Below, in pieces: positions 11,389 through 20,550 of a DNA stretch of 64,000 nt. Under the pieces are notes generated by a model. It was not told the DNA's origin. It made no database searches and was given only the letters and a program-made list of their open reading frames with translations. Location of the stretch: positions 1-64,000 of the forward strand of contig NZ_QGTD01000005.1 in the NCBI RefSeq assembly GCF_003176895.1, in the 5' to 3' direction. The stretch's first letter is position 1. Every line of letters begins with the position of its first letter. A program made the translations under genes and the position numbers. This DNA is from Gracilibacillus dipsosauri. GTDB taxonomy: Bacteria > Bacillota > Bacilli > Bacillales > Amphibacillaceae.

Positions 11389-12258
11389 AGCTAAAAAGAT
11401 ACCAACCTCTTTATTTTGTTCCCAAATTTGATCAAAATAGGTAATTGGAACTGGCCTAGGTCCAATATATGGGGCGATTTCAATCGTGAAGCTTGGTCTT
11501 TTCATTTGCATCAAAAACCAATCAGTAAACCCCCCACCACTTGGTTCACCGTCTGGTTCGACAAGCTGATAACCTGTCAGCTCTGCCAAATCGTTAGCTA
11601 ATCCTTTTGCCTGATTTAGAAGTTCGCCAGTAATTTTATATTTCCAAAAAATTTCTTCTCCGGAAGAATGATAACAAGCAGCATTACAAAAGTCTTTCTC
11701 AAGGACAAATTGATACAATGCTTTTACTTCTGGTTCACTTAAAGGTTGTGCCCCTTTATACATTGCAGGTGCTGGTTTCTTCATTTGATCATCAATTGAT
11801 TCCCAATCAACTGGATATTGTCTGTTTAGATCAACTCCACGGATATTTGCCTTCCATGCACGAAAATCGTCTGATTCATTGTTTAATGTGCGGAGAAAAG
11901 GAAGATTACTTCCTGTTTGTACAAGAGTAACCCCATCTGGATTGACCATCGGGATAAACCAAATCGAAACATCCTGTAGCAATTTACGGAAATCTGCTTT
12001 TAATTGCACTAACTCACAATAATATTCGATCATATTCATCAAAAGCGCTGTCGTTAGCCATTCCCTTGCATGATGTGCACCATTTAATAGGACATTTTTC
12101 GAACCTGTACCAAGTTTTATGGCAAACAACTCTCTCTTTTCCACCGAATAACCGATTATTTCCTTTGCTAAGTAAGGATATTTGATACAAAGACAGTCGA
12201 TGTCCACCTTCATCTGTTCAAAGGTATATATTTTCCTCGGATCAACAATTGCTCCCAT
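11368..12258 (-). CDS. M14-family zinc carboxypeptidase
   Basis: A 296-residue M14 metallopeptidase. Zinc ligands His63 and Glu66 are in HHAREWLTT, the third, His197, in CYHSSGEE. The catalytic glutamate is Glu260 in SFTIEIAPY, and Arg145 of VDLNRQ is in the substrate site. It is closest in type to gamma-D-glutamyl-(L)-meso-diaminopimelate peptidase I, which trims murein peptides, but has no LysM domain and no signal peptide. A cytosolic role in murein peptide recycling is plausible. The three C-terminal codons fall in a perfect palindrome. Confidence 0.88.
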   Translation of the reverse strand: MGAIVDPRKIYTFEQMKVDIDCLCIKYPYLAKEIIGYSVEKRELFAIKLGTGSKNVLLNGAHHAREWLTTALLMNMIEYYCELVQLKADFRKLLQDVSIWFIPMVNPDGVTLVQTGSNLPFLRTLNNESDDFRAWKANIRGVDLNRQYPVDWESIDDQMKKPAPAMYKGAQPLSEPEVKALYQFVLEKDFCNAACYHSSGEEIFWKYKITGELLNQAKGLANDLAELTGYQLVEPDGEPSGGGFTDWFLMQMKRPSFTIEIAPYIGPRPVPITYFDQIWEQNKEVGIFLAEACLGT

Positions 12259-12319
12259 TTAGCATCATCCTTAAGCTATTCTTCTATAGCTTATGTATCA
12301 AATATAGTCTGGTGTCTAT

Positions 12320-13468
12320 TTACGAAGAAAAAGCGTTCTTTGCTAACATCTGTAATACCATATCATCCATTGGAGGGTTGTGTAGACCTGCACGAACATC
12401 ACGATAATACTGTTCGAATGGCATTGTTTTCGATAGCCCTCTTCCACCAACGATGCGCATGGCAAGATCGACTACCTCATTTGCAGCATTGGTTGCAACT
12501 ACTTTTACTGCTGCTAACTCACCCGCGAGGCTTTTTCTTGACTCTGGATGTTGATCCCATTTTTCTGCCACACTATACATAAAATATCGTGCTTGCATTA
12601 ATTTTAACTCTATCTCTCCCATTTTCTGTTTCACATGCTCTACTTCAGATATCGGATGCTTTAAACTGTTAGGTTGAAAGTTTTTAGCAAATTCGATGAC
12701 ATCGTTCCTTGCAGCCATTGCAATACCTAAATAGCATGCAGGAATATGTAATAGCCATCCTTTTGGCTTTGGCTTTTTCGGTTTATCATTAATTTCTACT
12801 AAATACTTACTTGGCACTTGACAGTTTTCTAAAACCAAATCATCACTACCCGTACCTCTCATACCGAGAGTATCCCATGTTTTCTCGACATGAAGACCAT
12901 TAGTCTCTTTCGGTATGAGAATCGAGCCAATCGCTTTCTTTTCTTCAATATATGCCGTAACGATAAAATAGTCCAACACCTCTGCCATGCTGGTAAAGGA
13001 CTTTCTACCATTGATAACATACTGATCTCCCTTCTTTACCGCCTTCGTCTCAGGAATTCCCCCTCTCGTTGGACTACCAGTTGCCGGTTCCGTTGCTGCA
13101 CGATTTACAAGCATTTGTTTTTCGCCCACCTCTTTGGCAAGAAAGTCATACATTGCTTCTTCCCAGATATGCTCCTCACTTAATTCCTTGACAACTCCTA
13201 AGTGCCATCCTACAGAAAGCGCAGTAGACGCGTCTCCTTCCGCTAGCTTTTCTTGCAATAGTAAGAATTCATATAAGGATAAAGCTTCTCCTCCATATTT
13301 TTTCGGAAGAGTTAATGATAGATAGTGTGCTTTTCTTAGATCCTCTATCGTTTCGATAGGCAATGAAGCCGCTTGATCAGCTATTTTCCGTCTTTCACGA
13401 ATTTTGATAGATAATTCTGTTGCCATCCTATACAATCTTTTTTCATGTTCTGTTTGGACAAAATTCAT
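12320..13468 (-). CDS. Acyl-CoA dehydrogenase family flavoprotein
   Basis: A 382-residue acyl-CoA dehydrogenase: helical N-domain (1-125), beta-domain with NRAATEPATGSPTRGG and a WDTLGMRGTGSDDLVLENC stretch contacting FAD (about 208-226), and C-terminal helical domain with VGGRGLSKTMPFEQYYRDVRA. It resembles YdbM of Bacillus subtilis more than the FadE (YusJ) form. The catalytic base is not certain from sequence, so the substrate (fatty acyl-CoA or another acyl or amine compound) is open. GAGGAGGT precedes the ATG. No electron-transfer flavoprotein genes are adjacent. Confidence 0.87.
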   Translation of the reverse strand: MNFVQTEHEKRLYRMATELSIKIRERRKIADQAASLPIETIEDLRKAHYLSLTLPKKYGGEALSLYEFLLLQEKLAEGDASTALSVGWHLGVVKELSEEHIWEEAMYDFLAKEVGEKQMLVNRAATEPATGSPTRGGIPETKAVKKGDQYVINGRKSFTSMAEVLDYFIVTAYIEEKKAIGSILIPKETNGLHVEKTWDTLGMRGTGSDDLVLENCQVPSKYLVEINDKPKKPKPKGWLLHIPACYLGIAMAARNDVIEFAKNFQPNSLKHPISEVEHVKQKMGEIELKLMQARYFMYSVAEKWDQHPESRKSLAGELAAVKVVATNAANEVVDLAMRIVGGRGLSKTMPFEQYYRDVRAGLHNPPMDDMVLQMLAKNAFSS

Positions 13469-13550
13469 CTTCGATTACCTCCTCATGTCTTTATTGTGAT
13501 CATAACGAACCAAATGAAAAAAAGCCAATAAATTGTAAACAAATCCTTCA

Positions 13551-13580
13551 TGTATAGGATTATGATTTTGATCTAGACTA
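13551..13580 (+). promoter_or_regulatory. Candidate sigma-G promoter of the ger operon
   Basis: TGTATA (13551-13556), 17 bases, then TAGACTA (13574-13580). Against the sigma-G consensus TGAATA / CATACTA this matches 5 of 6 and 5 of 7. It lies about 57 bases upstream of the first ger gene. Known gerA-type operons are transcribed by sigma-G in the forespore, so the position fits. Confidence 0.4.
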
Positions 13581-13636
13581 AAAAACAATCGTCCATTTTA
13601 AAAATGGAGCTTACAGCATAGAGAGGGAATTATTTT

Positions 13637-15127
13637 ATGTTACGTAGATTATGGAAAAAAACAAATCACTCTCCTTCTATTGAGAGCTTTCAAGACCTTA
13701 TCACTTTCATGAGAGAAAGCGATGATTTCAAGCAATTACGTTTTGGCAATAATTCGGCTATTACTGTCTATTATTATCAATCCCTAATCAATACAGAAAA
13801 AATTAAAACGAATCTCTTACCATATTTCCAGGATCTATCTATCCATAATGTTCAAGAAATTAAAAACATACTACCTTTTGATGAAACAGAAGTGACCTCT
13901 GATTTAGGGGCAATCGAAGAAAAAATACTATCAGGATTTATTGCGATCACTTTAAAAGACGATGACCAACAAGTACTACTAATGCCTGCTAAGTTTGAAA
14001 CTGACCGAAATGTGGATATGCCTGAAATAGAATTTAGTGTTATTGGACCTAAGATTGCATTTATAGAAGATCTGCATACGAATGTGAACTTAATTAGAAA
14101 ACGAATCAAATTACCACATTTGCAAATGAAACTATTAAAGGTAGGTAAAGTCACAAAAACGTCTGTAGCGATCATGTATATTGATGGCATAGCCAATCAA
14201 GAAAATATCGATACCATTATTCAGAGAATTAAAGATATTGAATATGATCAGATCATCGACAGTTCTTTCATTGGACAAATGATTGCAGATAATTCTACCT
14301 CACCATTTCCACAATTAATGGATACCGAAAGACCAGATCGAGTTACTAGTGCAATTATTGAGGGGAAAATTGCGATTATTTGTGATGGTTCCCCCCATGT
14401 GTTAACAGGACCAACAACATTGGTCGAGTTCTTTGCATCCTATGAGGACTATTTTCTTACATGGCCACTTGCAACAGCGTTTCGTATCATTCGAATTTTT
14501 GCGGTGATGTTTTCTGTTTTAGTAACACCATTGTATATTGCTGTCTTAACTTATCATTATCACGTTGTACCGATTGATTTACTTGGTACAATCATTTCCT
14601 CTCGAAAGGATATTCCATTTCCACCAATTTTGGAAGTGCTTATTCTTGAATTAACGATTGAACTTTTACGTGAGGCTGGAGCGAGACTTCCTACGAAAAT
14701 TGGCCAAACCATTGGTATCGTTGGGGGTATTGTTATTGGAACGGCAGCTGTTGAGGCTGGTATTACGAGTAATGTCTTATTGATCTTAGTTGCATTAGCA
14801 GCACTGGCTTCTTTTACAACACCTATCTATCGCATCGGTAACACAATTCGCCTACTTCGTTTTCCCTTCATTATTCTTGCACAGATGTGGGGAATTATCG
14901 GATTGGCGTTCGCGATTATGTTTCTTGTTACACATCTATTAAGGCTTACTTCCCTAGGAAGGCCATTTACAGAGCCATTCTATCCACCTAGATGGCCTGA
15001 TCTAAAGGATGCCTTTGTACGATTACCCTTCAGTGTACAGGGGAAGCGACCTATTTTTACTTCTTCAATTGATAAAAATCGGATTCAATTAAAAAGAACT
15101 TTGGCAAAGGAAGGGAAAAGAAAGTAG
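13637..15127 (+). CDS. GerA-family germinant receptor A subunit
   Basis: The A subunit (496 residues) of a spore germinant receptor in the spore inner membrane. The N-terminal cytosolic domain (about 1-260) leads into PFPQLMDTERPDRVTSAIIEG, a hallmark of GerAA/GerKA/GerBA, followed by about five membrane segments (roughly 275-440). The next two genes are B and C subunits, so this is a full receptor. The germinant is not predictable. A candidate sigma-G promoter is upstream. Confidence 0.95.
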   Translation: MLRRLWKKTNHSPSIESFQDLITFMRESDDFKQLRFGNNSAITVYYYQSLINTEKIKTNLLPYFQDLSIHNVQEIKNILPFDETEVTSDLGAIEEKILSGFIAITLKDDDQQVLLMPAKFETDRNVDMPEIEFSVIGPKIAFIEDLHTNVNLIRKRIKLPHLQMKLLKVGKVTKTSVAIMYIDGIANQENIDTIIQRIKDIEYDQIIDSSFIGQMIADNSTSPFPQLMDTERPDRVTSAIIEGKIAIICDGSPHVLTGPTTLVEFFASYEDYFLTWPLATAFRIIRIFAVMFSVLVTPLYIAVLTYHYHVVPIDLLGTIISSRKDIPFPPILEVLILELTIELLREAGARLPTKIGQTIGIVGGIVIGTAAVEAGITSNVLLILVALAALASFTTPIYRIGNTIRLLRFPFIILAQMWGIIGLAFAIMFLVTHLLRLTSLGRPFTEPFYPPRWPDLKDAFVRLPFSVQGKRPIFTSSIDKNRIQLKRTLAKEGKRK

Positions 15128-15134
15128 GGAACTT

Positions 15135-16241
15135 ATGAGCAGTCAAAAACGAAAGATAGATATTTCTCAAATGGTTTCCCCATTTCTAGTTCTTTACATT
15201 CTGCACGGAACTCAGATGGGAGAAGGGGTATTAACTTTTACGCGAAGAATTGCAAAGGTTGCAGGATATGATGCCTGGATAGGGATTCTACTAACATGGC
15301 TTCTTACAACCATCATTATTGTTATTGTATGGAAAATAGTGCCGGATGGCCAGGATTTAATCGATATTCATCACTCAATATTCGGCAAACGATTTGGTAA
15401 TTTACTCTCCCTTCTTTTTGGTGTTCATTTACTCTCTCTCTCTTTTTATGTAATGAGATCCTATATAGAGGTGATCCAAGTCTGGTATTTTCAAGATCTT
15501 TCAATTGGTTGGTTTTCTTTATTTCTATATATACTCATTTTATATCTTGTATTAGGAGGATTTCGAACGGTTGTAGGCTTTATTTTTTTTAGCTTTTGGA
15601 TTCCACTTGTCTTGTCCTTCTCGATTTTGATTGCTTTTCAACATGGACATATGGAAAATTTATTACCAATTATGAATACTAGCTATTGGAATATCGTAAA
15701 ATCTGTGGAACCAATGGCTACTGGTTATTTAGGAATCGAGTTGATTCTAATGTTTGCACCATTTATTCATAAATTTCACAAAGGGTTAAAATGGGCAGTA
15801 AGTGCTAATGGGTTAACCACCCTTATCTACTTACTTGTAGCACTTTCTAATTTCGTTTATTTTAATCAAGAACAAATTCAATTATTAGCATGGCCATCTC
15901 TACACGTATGGAAGATTATTAGCTTTCCTCTCATTGAGCGATTTGAATATGTTGGAATTAGTCTTCATTTTATCGTAATCATCGCGACAAGCTGTATTTA
16001 CTTCTGGGGAAGCGTACAATGCTATTATCGCATCAGTAAAGTTTCGTTTCGAGGCATCTCCATATTTCTCGCAATAATAGGATTCATCTCTATGTTCTTA
16101 GTTAAAGATTATTTAATGATTGAACAACTTTCAAACATAATATCTAAAATTGGTTTTTGTTTGTTGTTCATCTACATCCCTTTTCTCTATATTTTGAAGT
16201 TAATCAAATCAGGAGTGACAAAATCCCATGAGACTATTTAA
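15135..16241 (+). CDS. GerB-family germinant receptor permease subunit
   Basis: The B subunit (368 residues) belongs to the amino acid permease-like spore germination family, with about ten transmembrane helices. It is believed to form the ligand-binding part of the receptor. The early stretch HGTQMGEGVLTFTRRIAKVAG is characteristic. It starts 8 bases after the A subunit and overlaps the C subunit gene by 14 bases, so the three are coupled. Confidence 0.95.
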   Translation: MSSQKRKIDISQMVSPFLVLYILHGTQMGEGVLTFTRRIAKVAGYDAWIGILLTWLLTTIIIVIVWKIVPDGQDLIDIHHSIFGKRFGNLLSLLFGVHLLSLSFYVMRSYIEVIQVWYFQDLSIGWFSLFLYILILYLVLGGFRTVVGFIFFSFWIPLVLSFSILIAFQHGHMENLLPIMNTSYWNIVKSVEPMATGYLGIELILMFAPFIHKFHKGLKWAVSANGLTTLIYLLVALSNFVYFNQEQIQLLAWPSLHVWKIISFPLIERFEYVGISLHFIVIIATSCIYFWGSVQCYYRISKVSFRGISIFLAIIGFISMFLVKDYLMIEQLSNIISKIGFCLLFIYIPFLYILKLIKSGVTKSHETI

Positions 16242-17310
16242 AAAAAGTTCTATAATTTTTTGTTCACTTCTATTATTGACAGCTTGTGTAAAAACAAAGG
16301 TTATCGATGATGTGGAAATTATTATGCTATATGGGTTTGATTGGGAGGCATCGACCAAGGAATACATCGGCACAGGAGTATCTCCATTATATGGATATAG
16401 TGAACAAGCAGATACGAGAGAAAACGCTGCATACACAAGTCAATCTAGCTCTATACAAGGAATTACCTCACAAATTCAACATAAGGCACCTTTTCAAGTG
16501 GAAACAGGTAAGCTAACCTCCGTTCTTTTTGGAGAGGAGGTAGCGCAAATAGGAATTTCAGACATTTTACAGGGGATTAACGAAATGCCTGACATTGGGA
16601 GAATGCTTCATCCTCTAATCGTTGAAGGAAGGGCAGAGAACCTCTTATCGGAACAATATCAATTAGAGCAAACACTTCCTCGTTATATCAAAAGCTTGAT
16701 TGACAGCAATATTAAAAGGAATTTACCAAAAATGACTTTACATGATCTCAATTATCGTTATTACGGTGAGGGAATGGATCCATTTATGCCGATAATAGCA
16801 GATAGAGAAACCATTGTAGATATCGTCGGATTAGGATTTTTTAATCATGACAAATTAGTATACAAGACTGGAACCGATTCATTTTTTGCTTTTAAAGCTT
16901 TATATGAGGATAGTAATGATGCGACTTATCAATTCGAATGGAAGAAAAAAAATAAATCACTTTCCGTCATTTCGATTCAATCCAACCAAAAGAAGAAATG
17001 GGTTTCGAAAAATAAGCTTGAGATTACCGTAAAAATTGAAGGATATATTGCAGAAGCAGAATCGTTGGGACTGGACAAGCCTCAAAACAAAAGAAAACTA
17101 GAAAAACAAATAGGAGAGAAATTAGAGGAAGAGTGCTCTGAGTTAATTAAAAAATTTCAAGAGCTTGATATCGACCCATTGATGATCGGAGCCTCTGCCA
17201 AAAGTACTTTTAGAGATTGGAACAAAAAAGAATGGGAAGAAACCTACCCAACTATAGACATTCAGCCTAAGATATATTTTCATATCAAACAAACCAATCT
17301 TACCAAATAG
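16228..17310 (+). CDS. GerC-family germinant receptor lipoprotein
   Basis: The C subunit (360 residues) is a lipoprotein: the lipobox LLTAC gives Cys20 as the lipidated residue after a short signal peptide. The Ger(x)C domains follow, with the late helical-sheet region containing ECSELIKKFQELDIDPL. It anchors at the outer face of the spore inner membrane and is needed for receptor function. The operon ends with a strong hairpin directly after it. Confidence 0.95.
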   Translation: MRLFKKSSIIFCSLLLLTACVKTKVIDDVEIIMLYGFDWEASTKEYIGTGVSPLYGYSEQADTRENAAYTSQSSSIQGITSQIQHKAPFQVETGKLTSVLFGEEVAQIGISDILQGINEMPDIGRMLHPLIVEGRAENLLSEQYQLEQTLPRYIKSLIDSNIKRNLPKMTLHDLNYRYYGEGMDPFMPIIADRETIVDIVGLGFFNHDKLVYKTGTDSFFAFKALYEDSNDATYQFEWKKKNKSLSVISIQSNQKKKWVSKNKLEITVKIEGYIAEAESLGLDKPQNKRKLEKQIGEKLEEECSELIKKFQELDIDPLMIGASAKSTFRDWNKKEWEETYPTIDIQPKIYFHIKQTNLTK

Positions 17311-17326
17311 TATCGATAAACATATT

Positions 17327-17365
17327 AAAACTCGCATTCATCATGATGGAATGCGAGTTTTTTCA
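17327..17365 (+). terminator. Terminator between ger operon and cheW
   Basis: AAAACTCGCATTC (17327-17339) pairs with GAATGCGAGTTTT (17349-17361), followed by more T residues. The A run on the other side means it can also stop minus-strand transcripts from cheX-cheW. Confidence 0.9.
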
Positions 17366-17377
17366 AAACTTTTGACA

Positions 17378-17845
17378 TTATTCGTCTATAACCTGTTGCA
17401 CCTCATCTAATTCCTCATAGCTAAGCACATGGTCTAAATCTAAAAGTAGTAACATACCTCGATCCTCAAGCTTTGCTACACCCTTTAAATACCGGTGATC
17501 TACATCACTAACTAATTCAGGTGTCTCTTCTACTAAATCATTGGTTATATCGATCACATCTGTCGCCTCATCGACGATCAATCCTACCTGAATATTTCGT
17601 ACATTTGCAATTAGAATTCTAGTTTGCTCTGTTGCTTCTAGCTCCTCTATGCCTAATCTTGTCCGAAGATCAATAATAGGTGTAACTTTTCCTCGAAGAT
17701 TAATAATACCTTTAATAAAATCTGATGTTTGTGGTAGTGCAACTATTTCTTGTAATCGTTCGATGGATAGGATCTGTCCAATATTGGCCCCATATTCTTG
17801 ATCATTTAATTTAAATATTATCGTTTTGGTCATTACTTCTTCCAT
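17378..17845 (-). CDS. cheW: CheW-like chemotaxis coupling protein
   Basis: A 155-residue single CheW domain, which couples methyl-accepting receptors to the CheA kinase. FIKGIINLRGKVTPIIDLR is the signature, followed by GLIVDEATDVI. There is no receiver domain, so it is CheW and not CheV. I prefer ATG 17845, which has AGGTGG 6 bases upstream. A GTG at 17854 is in frame but lies within the ribosome site. It follows cheX by 16 bases, away from a main flagellar/che operon. Confidence 0.85.
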   Translation of the reverse strand: MEEVMTKTIIFKLNDQEYGANIGQILSIERLQEIVALPQTSDFIKGIINLRGKVTPIIDLRTRLGIEELEATEQTRILIANVRNIQVGLIVDEATDVIDITNDLVEETPELVSDVDHRYLKGVAKLEDRGMLLLLDLDHVLSYEELDEVQQVIDE

Positions 17846-17861
17846 TACTACCACCTACTTA

Positions 17862-18329
17862 TTATTGATTGATTAACAGTGCCATCGTCATACTTCCAAT
17901 ATTCACAAATTGGATTTGGACTTCTAACACTCTCTTGAATCCAGTTAATTTGGCATCACCACTTATTACAGTGGGATGCGTAATATCCGTTTCGATACCT
18001 TGTTCAGCTAAATGTGTCGAAAGACCCCCTGCAATCATATTGCCTAATTCACCTGAGAAGGAATCGAGCATCTCATCTGATAACGGCATTCCATAAAGAG
18101 CTTCACCGATCGCACTAAATACCTCTTTGTTGGCGCGTATTAATAAATCACCTTTAAAACTACCACTATAACCAATTAATACACCATAATTCACGAACAA
18201 TGGATCTGTAGATAATTTAGGTGCTTCAAATTGAGGATCAACAGGTACTACTTTCTTTATCGACTGAACAGATCCATTATAAAGCTCTTTAATTATTTCA
18301 TTAATATTCACTTCCGCAGACGTTACCAT
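17862..18329 (-). CDS. cheX: CheX-like CheY-P phosphatase
   Basis: A 155-residue member of the CheC/CheX/FliY phosphatase family. The single catalytic pair is in SGELGNMIAGG (Glu and Asn at the E-x2-N spacing) near residues 89-99. CheX-type proteins have one such site, whereas CheC has two. The expected substrate is phosphorylated CheY or a related response regulator. It forms a two-gene operon with cheW. Confidence 0.85.
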   Translation of the reverse strand: MVTSAEVNINEIIKELYNGSVQSIKKVVPVDPQFEAPKLSTDPLFVNYGVLIGYSGSFKGDLLIRANKEVFSAIGEALYGMPLSDEMLDSFSGELGNMIAGGLSTHLAEQGIETDITHPTVISGDAKLTGFKRVLEVQIQFVNIGSMTMALLINQ

Positions 18330-18510
18330 ATACTCACTTCTCCTAACCTTAACACAAAATATAGTTATTTTTCATTATGTTCTATAATACATAATACCTA
18401 ATATATTTGAATAACACAATAAAATTTTATCGATAGATAGTCTAAACTTACTAATAAACTACATTTCATTCATGCTAAGGTTAGGCAGAGTATACATTTC
18501 CCCATACAAA

Positions 18511-18551
18511 AGGGCTATTCCCCGTCAGTCTTGCCGAATTGGAATAGCCCT
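18511..18551 (-). terminator. Terminator of the siderophore-binding protein gene
   Basis: AGGGCTATTCC (18511-18521) pairs exactly with GGAATAGCCCT (18541-18551) around a 19-base loop. The minus-strand RNA then reads UUUUG. It begins 10 bases beyond the stop codon. Confidence 0.75.
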
Positions 18552-18560
18552 CTATCATCA

Positions 18561-19601
18561 TTATTGACCTAATTCATTTATAATTTCCTCGATCTTAGCA
18601 AGCTCGGATTGAAGACCTCCACCGCTTAGGTACCATAGTGCACCATCTAAATAAATGATGTGCTCATTTTTATAGGCTTCTGTTTGTTGGATGATATCAT
18701 TCTCCATATCTTTTTCGATATTAGATTCCCCATTTATAGCAGCAGTACGGTCGATTACGAATAAAACCTGTGGATCAAATTCTAATATTGCTTCAAACCC
18801 AAAATTAGATCCATGTGAAGAGGATTCAATGTCTTCTGTAACTGGCTTAAACCCATATTCATCATATATGTAACCAAAACGCGAATTGGATGCAAAGCCA
18901 GAAAGCTTTCCTTCATTATACATCGTAACTAAACTAGTCTCATAGTTTCCTGCTAATGTGTTTATTTCTTCTAGGGCAGAATCAAATTTTGCAAGATGCT
19001 CCTCCGCTTCTGCTTCTTTATCAAACATTTTCGCTGCAATGTCTACTGAGTCTAGAAATGTATTCCAATAATTATTCTGATCTGTACCTACAAATACAAC
19101 ATTTGGTGTGATTTCCTTCAATTGATCATAAAATGCAGATTGACGACCAGATATAAAAATGACATCAGGCTCTAATGCCGCTATATCTTCCAGTAAGGGT
19201 TCTTTTAATGTACCAATGTTCGTATATTCGTCTGATGCGTACTCTTCCAGATGAGAAGGTAATGTACTACCTTTTGCTACACCAACAATCCCATCAACAC
19301 CAAGTGCATCTAATGTATCTAACATGCCATAATCAAATACAACGATTTTCTCTGGCATTTTCTCGAATTCCACTTCTTCAAAGCTATAAGCGGTACCATC
19401 TCTGCCTTCAGATTTAGTAACGGTTGGAGTTATTGTCATCGGATAAGCACCTGAACTACCCTCTTCAGCTGTTTCATTAGCATTTTCCTCCGATGCAGTA
19501 GCTTCATCTGCTCCCTCTGAGTTAGAGTCCTCGTTAGACCCACATGCTACTAGCATAAGGGTTAAAATTAATAATGCAATTGCTAATTTCCAATATTTCA
19601 T
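18561..19601 (-). CDS. Siderophore-binding lipoprotein (YclQ type)
   Basis: The substrate-binding subunit of an iron-siderophore importer (346 residues from MKYWKLAIA). The lipobox LVACGSN places the lipidated Cys at residue 20. A low-complexity acidic linker follows, then the FepB/FatB-type bilobed domain. The start at 19601 follows AAAGGAGAG; upstream in-frame codons lie in the operator. Gene order with the three upstream genes is that of yclNOPQ, the petrobactin importer of Bacillus subtilis. Petrobactin as ligand is an inference. It has its own double Fur box, so it can be made in excess over the membrane parts. Confidence 0.9.
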   Translation of the reverse strand: MKYWKLAIALLILTLMLVACGSNEDSNSEGADEATASEENANETAEEGSSGAYPMTITPTVTKSEGRDGTAYSFEEVEFEKMPEKIVVFDYGMLDTLDALGVDGIVGVAKGSTLPSHLEEYASDEYTNIGTLKEPLLEDIAALEPDVIFISGRQSAFYDQLKEITPNVVFVGTDQNNYWNTFLDSVDIAAKMFDKEAEAEEHLAKFDSALEEINTLAGNYETSLVTMYNEGKLSGFASNSRFGYIYDEYGFKPVTEDIESSSHGSNFGFEAILEFDPQVLFVIDRTAAINGESNIEKDMENDIIQQTEAYKNEHIIYLDGALWYLSGGGLQSELAKIEEIINELGQ

Positions 19602-19641
19602 GTTTTTCTCTCCTTTTAAAATAGATCGATGACAGCAATAA

Positions 19642-19672
19642 TGATAATCATTATCACTGATAATAATTATCA
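19642..19672 (-). promoter_or_regulatory. Tandem perfect Fur boxes before the binding-protein gene
   Basis: TGATAATCATTATCA (19642-19656) and TGATAATAATTATCA (19658-19672) each match the 7-1-7 Bacillus Fur consensus at every fixed position. They are separated by one base. They lie about 40-70 bases upstream of the 19601 start codon. Confidence 0.93.
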
Positions 19673-19727
19673 TTATATATATATTCCACATGACAGTCAA
19701 TACCATATTTAATATTTAAACTATATT

Positions 19728-19758
19728 TATCCCCCAGTAAGATCATCACTGAGGGATA
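19728..19758 (-). terminator. Hairpin after the siderophore ATPase gene
   Basis: Eleven-base arms at 19728-19738 and 19748-19758 pair in the minus-strand RNA with one G-U. The tail is A/U mixed rather than a pure U tract. It probably attenuates read-through from the permease-ATPase genes into the binding-protein gene. Confidence 0.5.
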
Positions 19759-19779
19759 GGAGTGGACTTTAAGCATTGT

Positions 19780-20550
19780 CTAGGAGGTTTGCGAATTAAA
19801 ATAAACACAAATTCGACAACCATTTTGCTCTTGTATAGGAATATCCATATCGTAAATATCACGGAGTGCATCTGAATTAATAATCTCATTGGTTGCCCCA
19901 TTTTTAACTAATTTGCCATTTTTCAAGGCAACAATCCGATCCGAATATACAGATGCAAAATTAATATCATGTAATACGATCACGACTGTTCTACCAAGAT
20001 CATCGACAAGTTTGCGTAATATTTTCATAATTTGAACAGAATGCTTCATATCAAGGTTATTTAAAGGCTCATCCAGTAAAATATAATCTGTATCCTGTGC
20101 AATAACCATCGCTATAAATGCTCGTTGCTTTTGACCACCAGACAATTCATCTAAATACATATCCTGCATATCTGTTAAGTTCATGTATTCCATCGCTTGA
20201 TCGACAAATTTGTTATCTTCACTATTTAAGCGTCCTTTTGAATAGGGATAACGACCAAATGATACAAGCTCACGAACGGTTAAACGCACATTAATATAGT
20301 TTGCCTGCCTTAAGATCGAGACACGTTTTGCAAATTCTGTAGATTTCCATTTTTTTACGTTGTTTTGATCAAGCAGAACTTCTCCTGTATCTGCTTCTAA
20401 GAGACGACTAACCATTGAAAGAAGTGTAGATTTACCAGCACCATTCGGACCTATAAATGATGTAATTGTTCCCGGCTCAATCGTTACGGATACATCTTCT
20501 ACGACAGGCTTTTTACCAAACTGCTTTGTTAATCCTTTAATTTCTATCAT
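19780..20550 (-). CDS. Siderophore ABC transporter ATPase (YclP type)
   Basis: The 256-residue ATP-binding subunit of the importer. Walker A is GPNGAGKST, the signature LSGGQKQR, and Walker B YILLDEPLNNLD, with the family motif LHDINFA after it. It overlaps the preceding permease gene by 4 bases. It powers the two FecCD permeases just upstream, and could also serve the ATPase-less permease at 61296-63335, though nothing in the sequence shows this. Confidence 0.93.
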   Translation of the reverse strand: MIEIKGLTKQFGKKPVVEDVSVTIEPGTITSFIGPNGAGKSTLLSMVSRLLEADTGEVLLDQNNVKKWKSTEFAKRVSILRQANYINVRLTVRELVSFGRYPYSKGRLNSEDNKFVDQAMEYMNLTDMQDMYLDELSGGQKQRAFIAMVIAQDTDYILLDEPLNNLDMKHSVQIMKILRKLVDDLGRTVVIVLHDINFASVYSDRIVALKNGKLVKNGATNEIINSDALRDIYDMDIPIQEQNGCRICVYFNSQTS

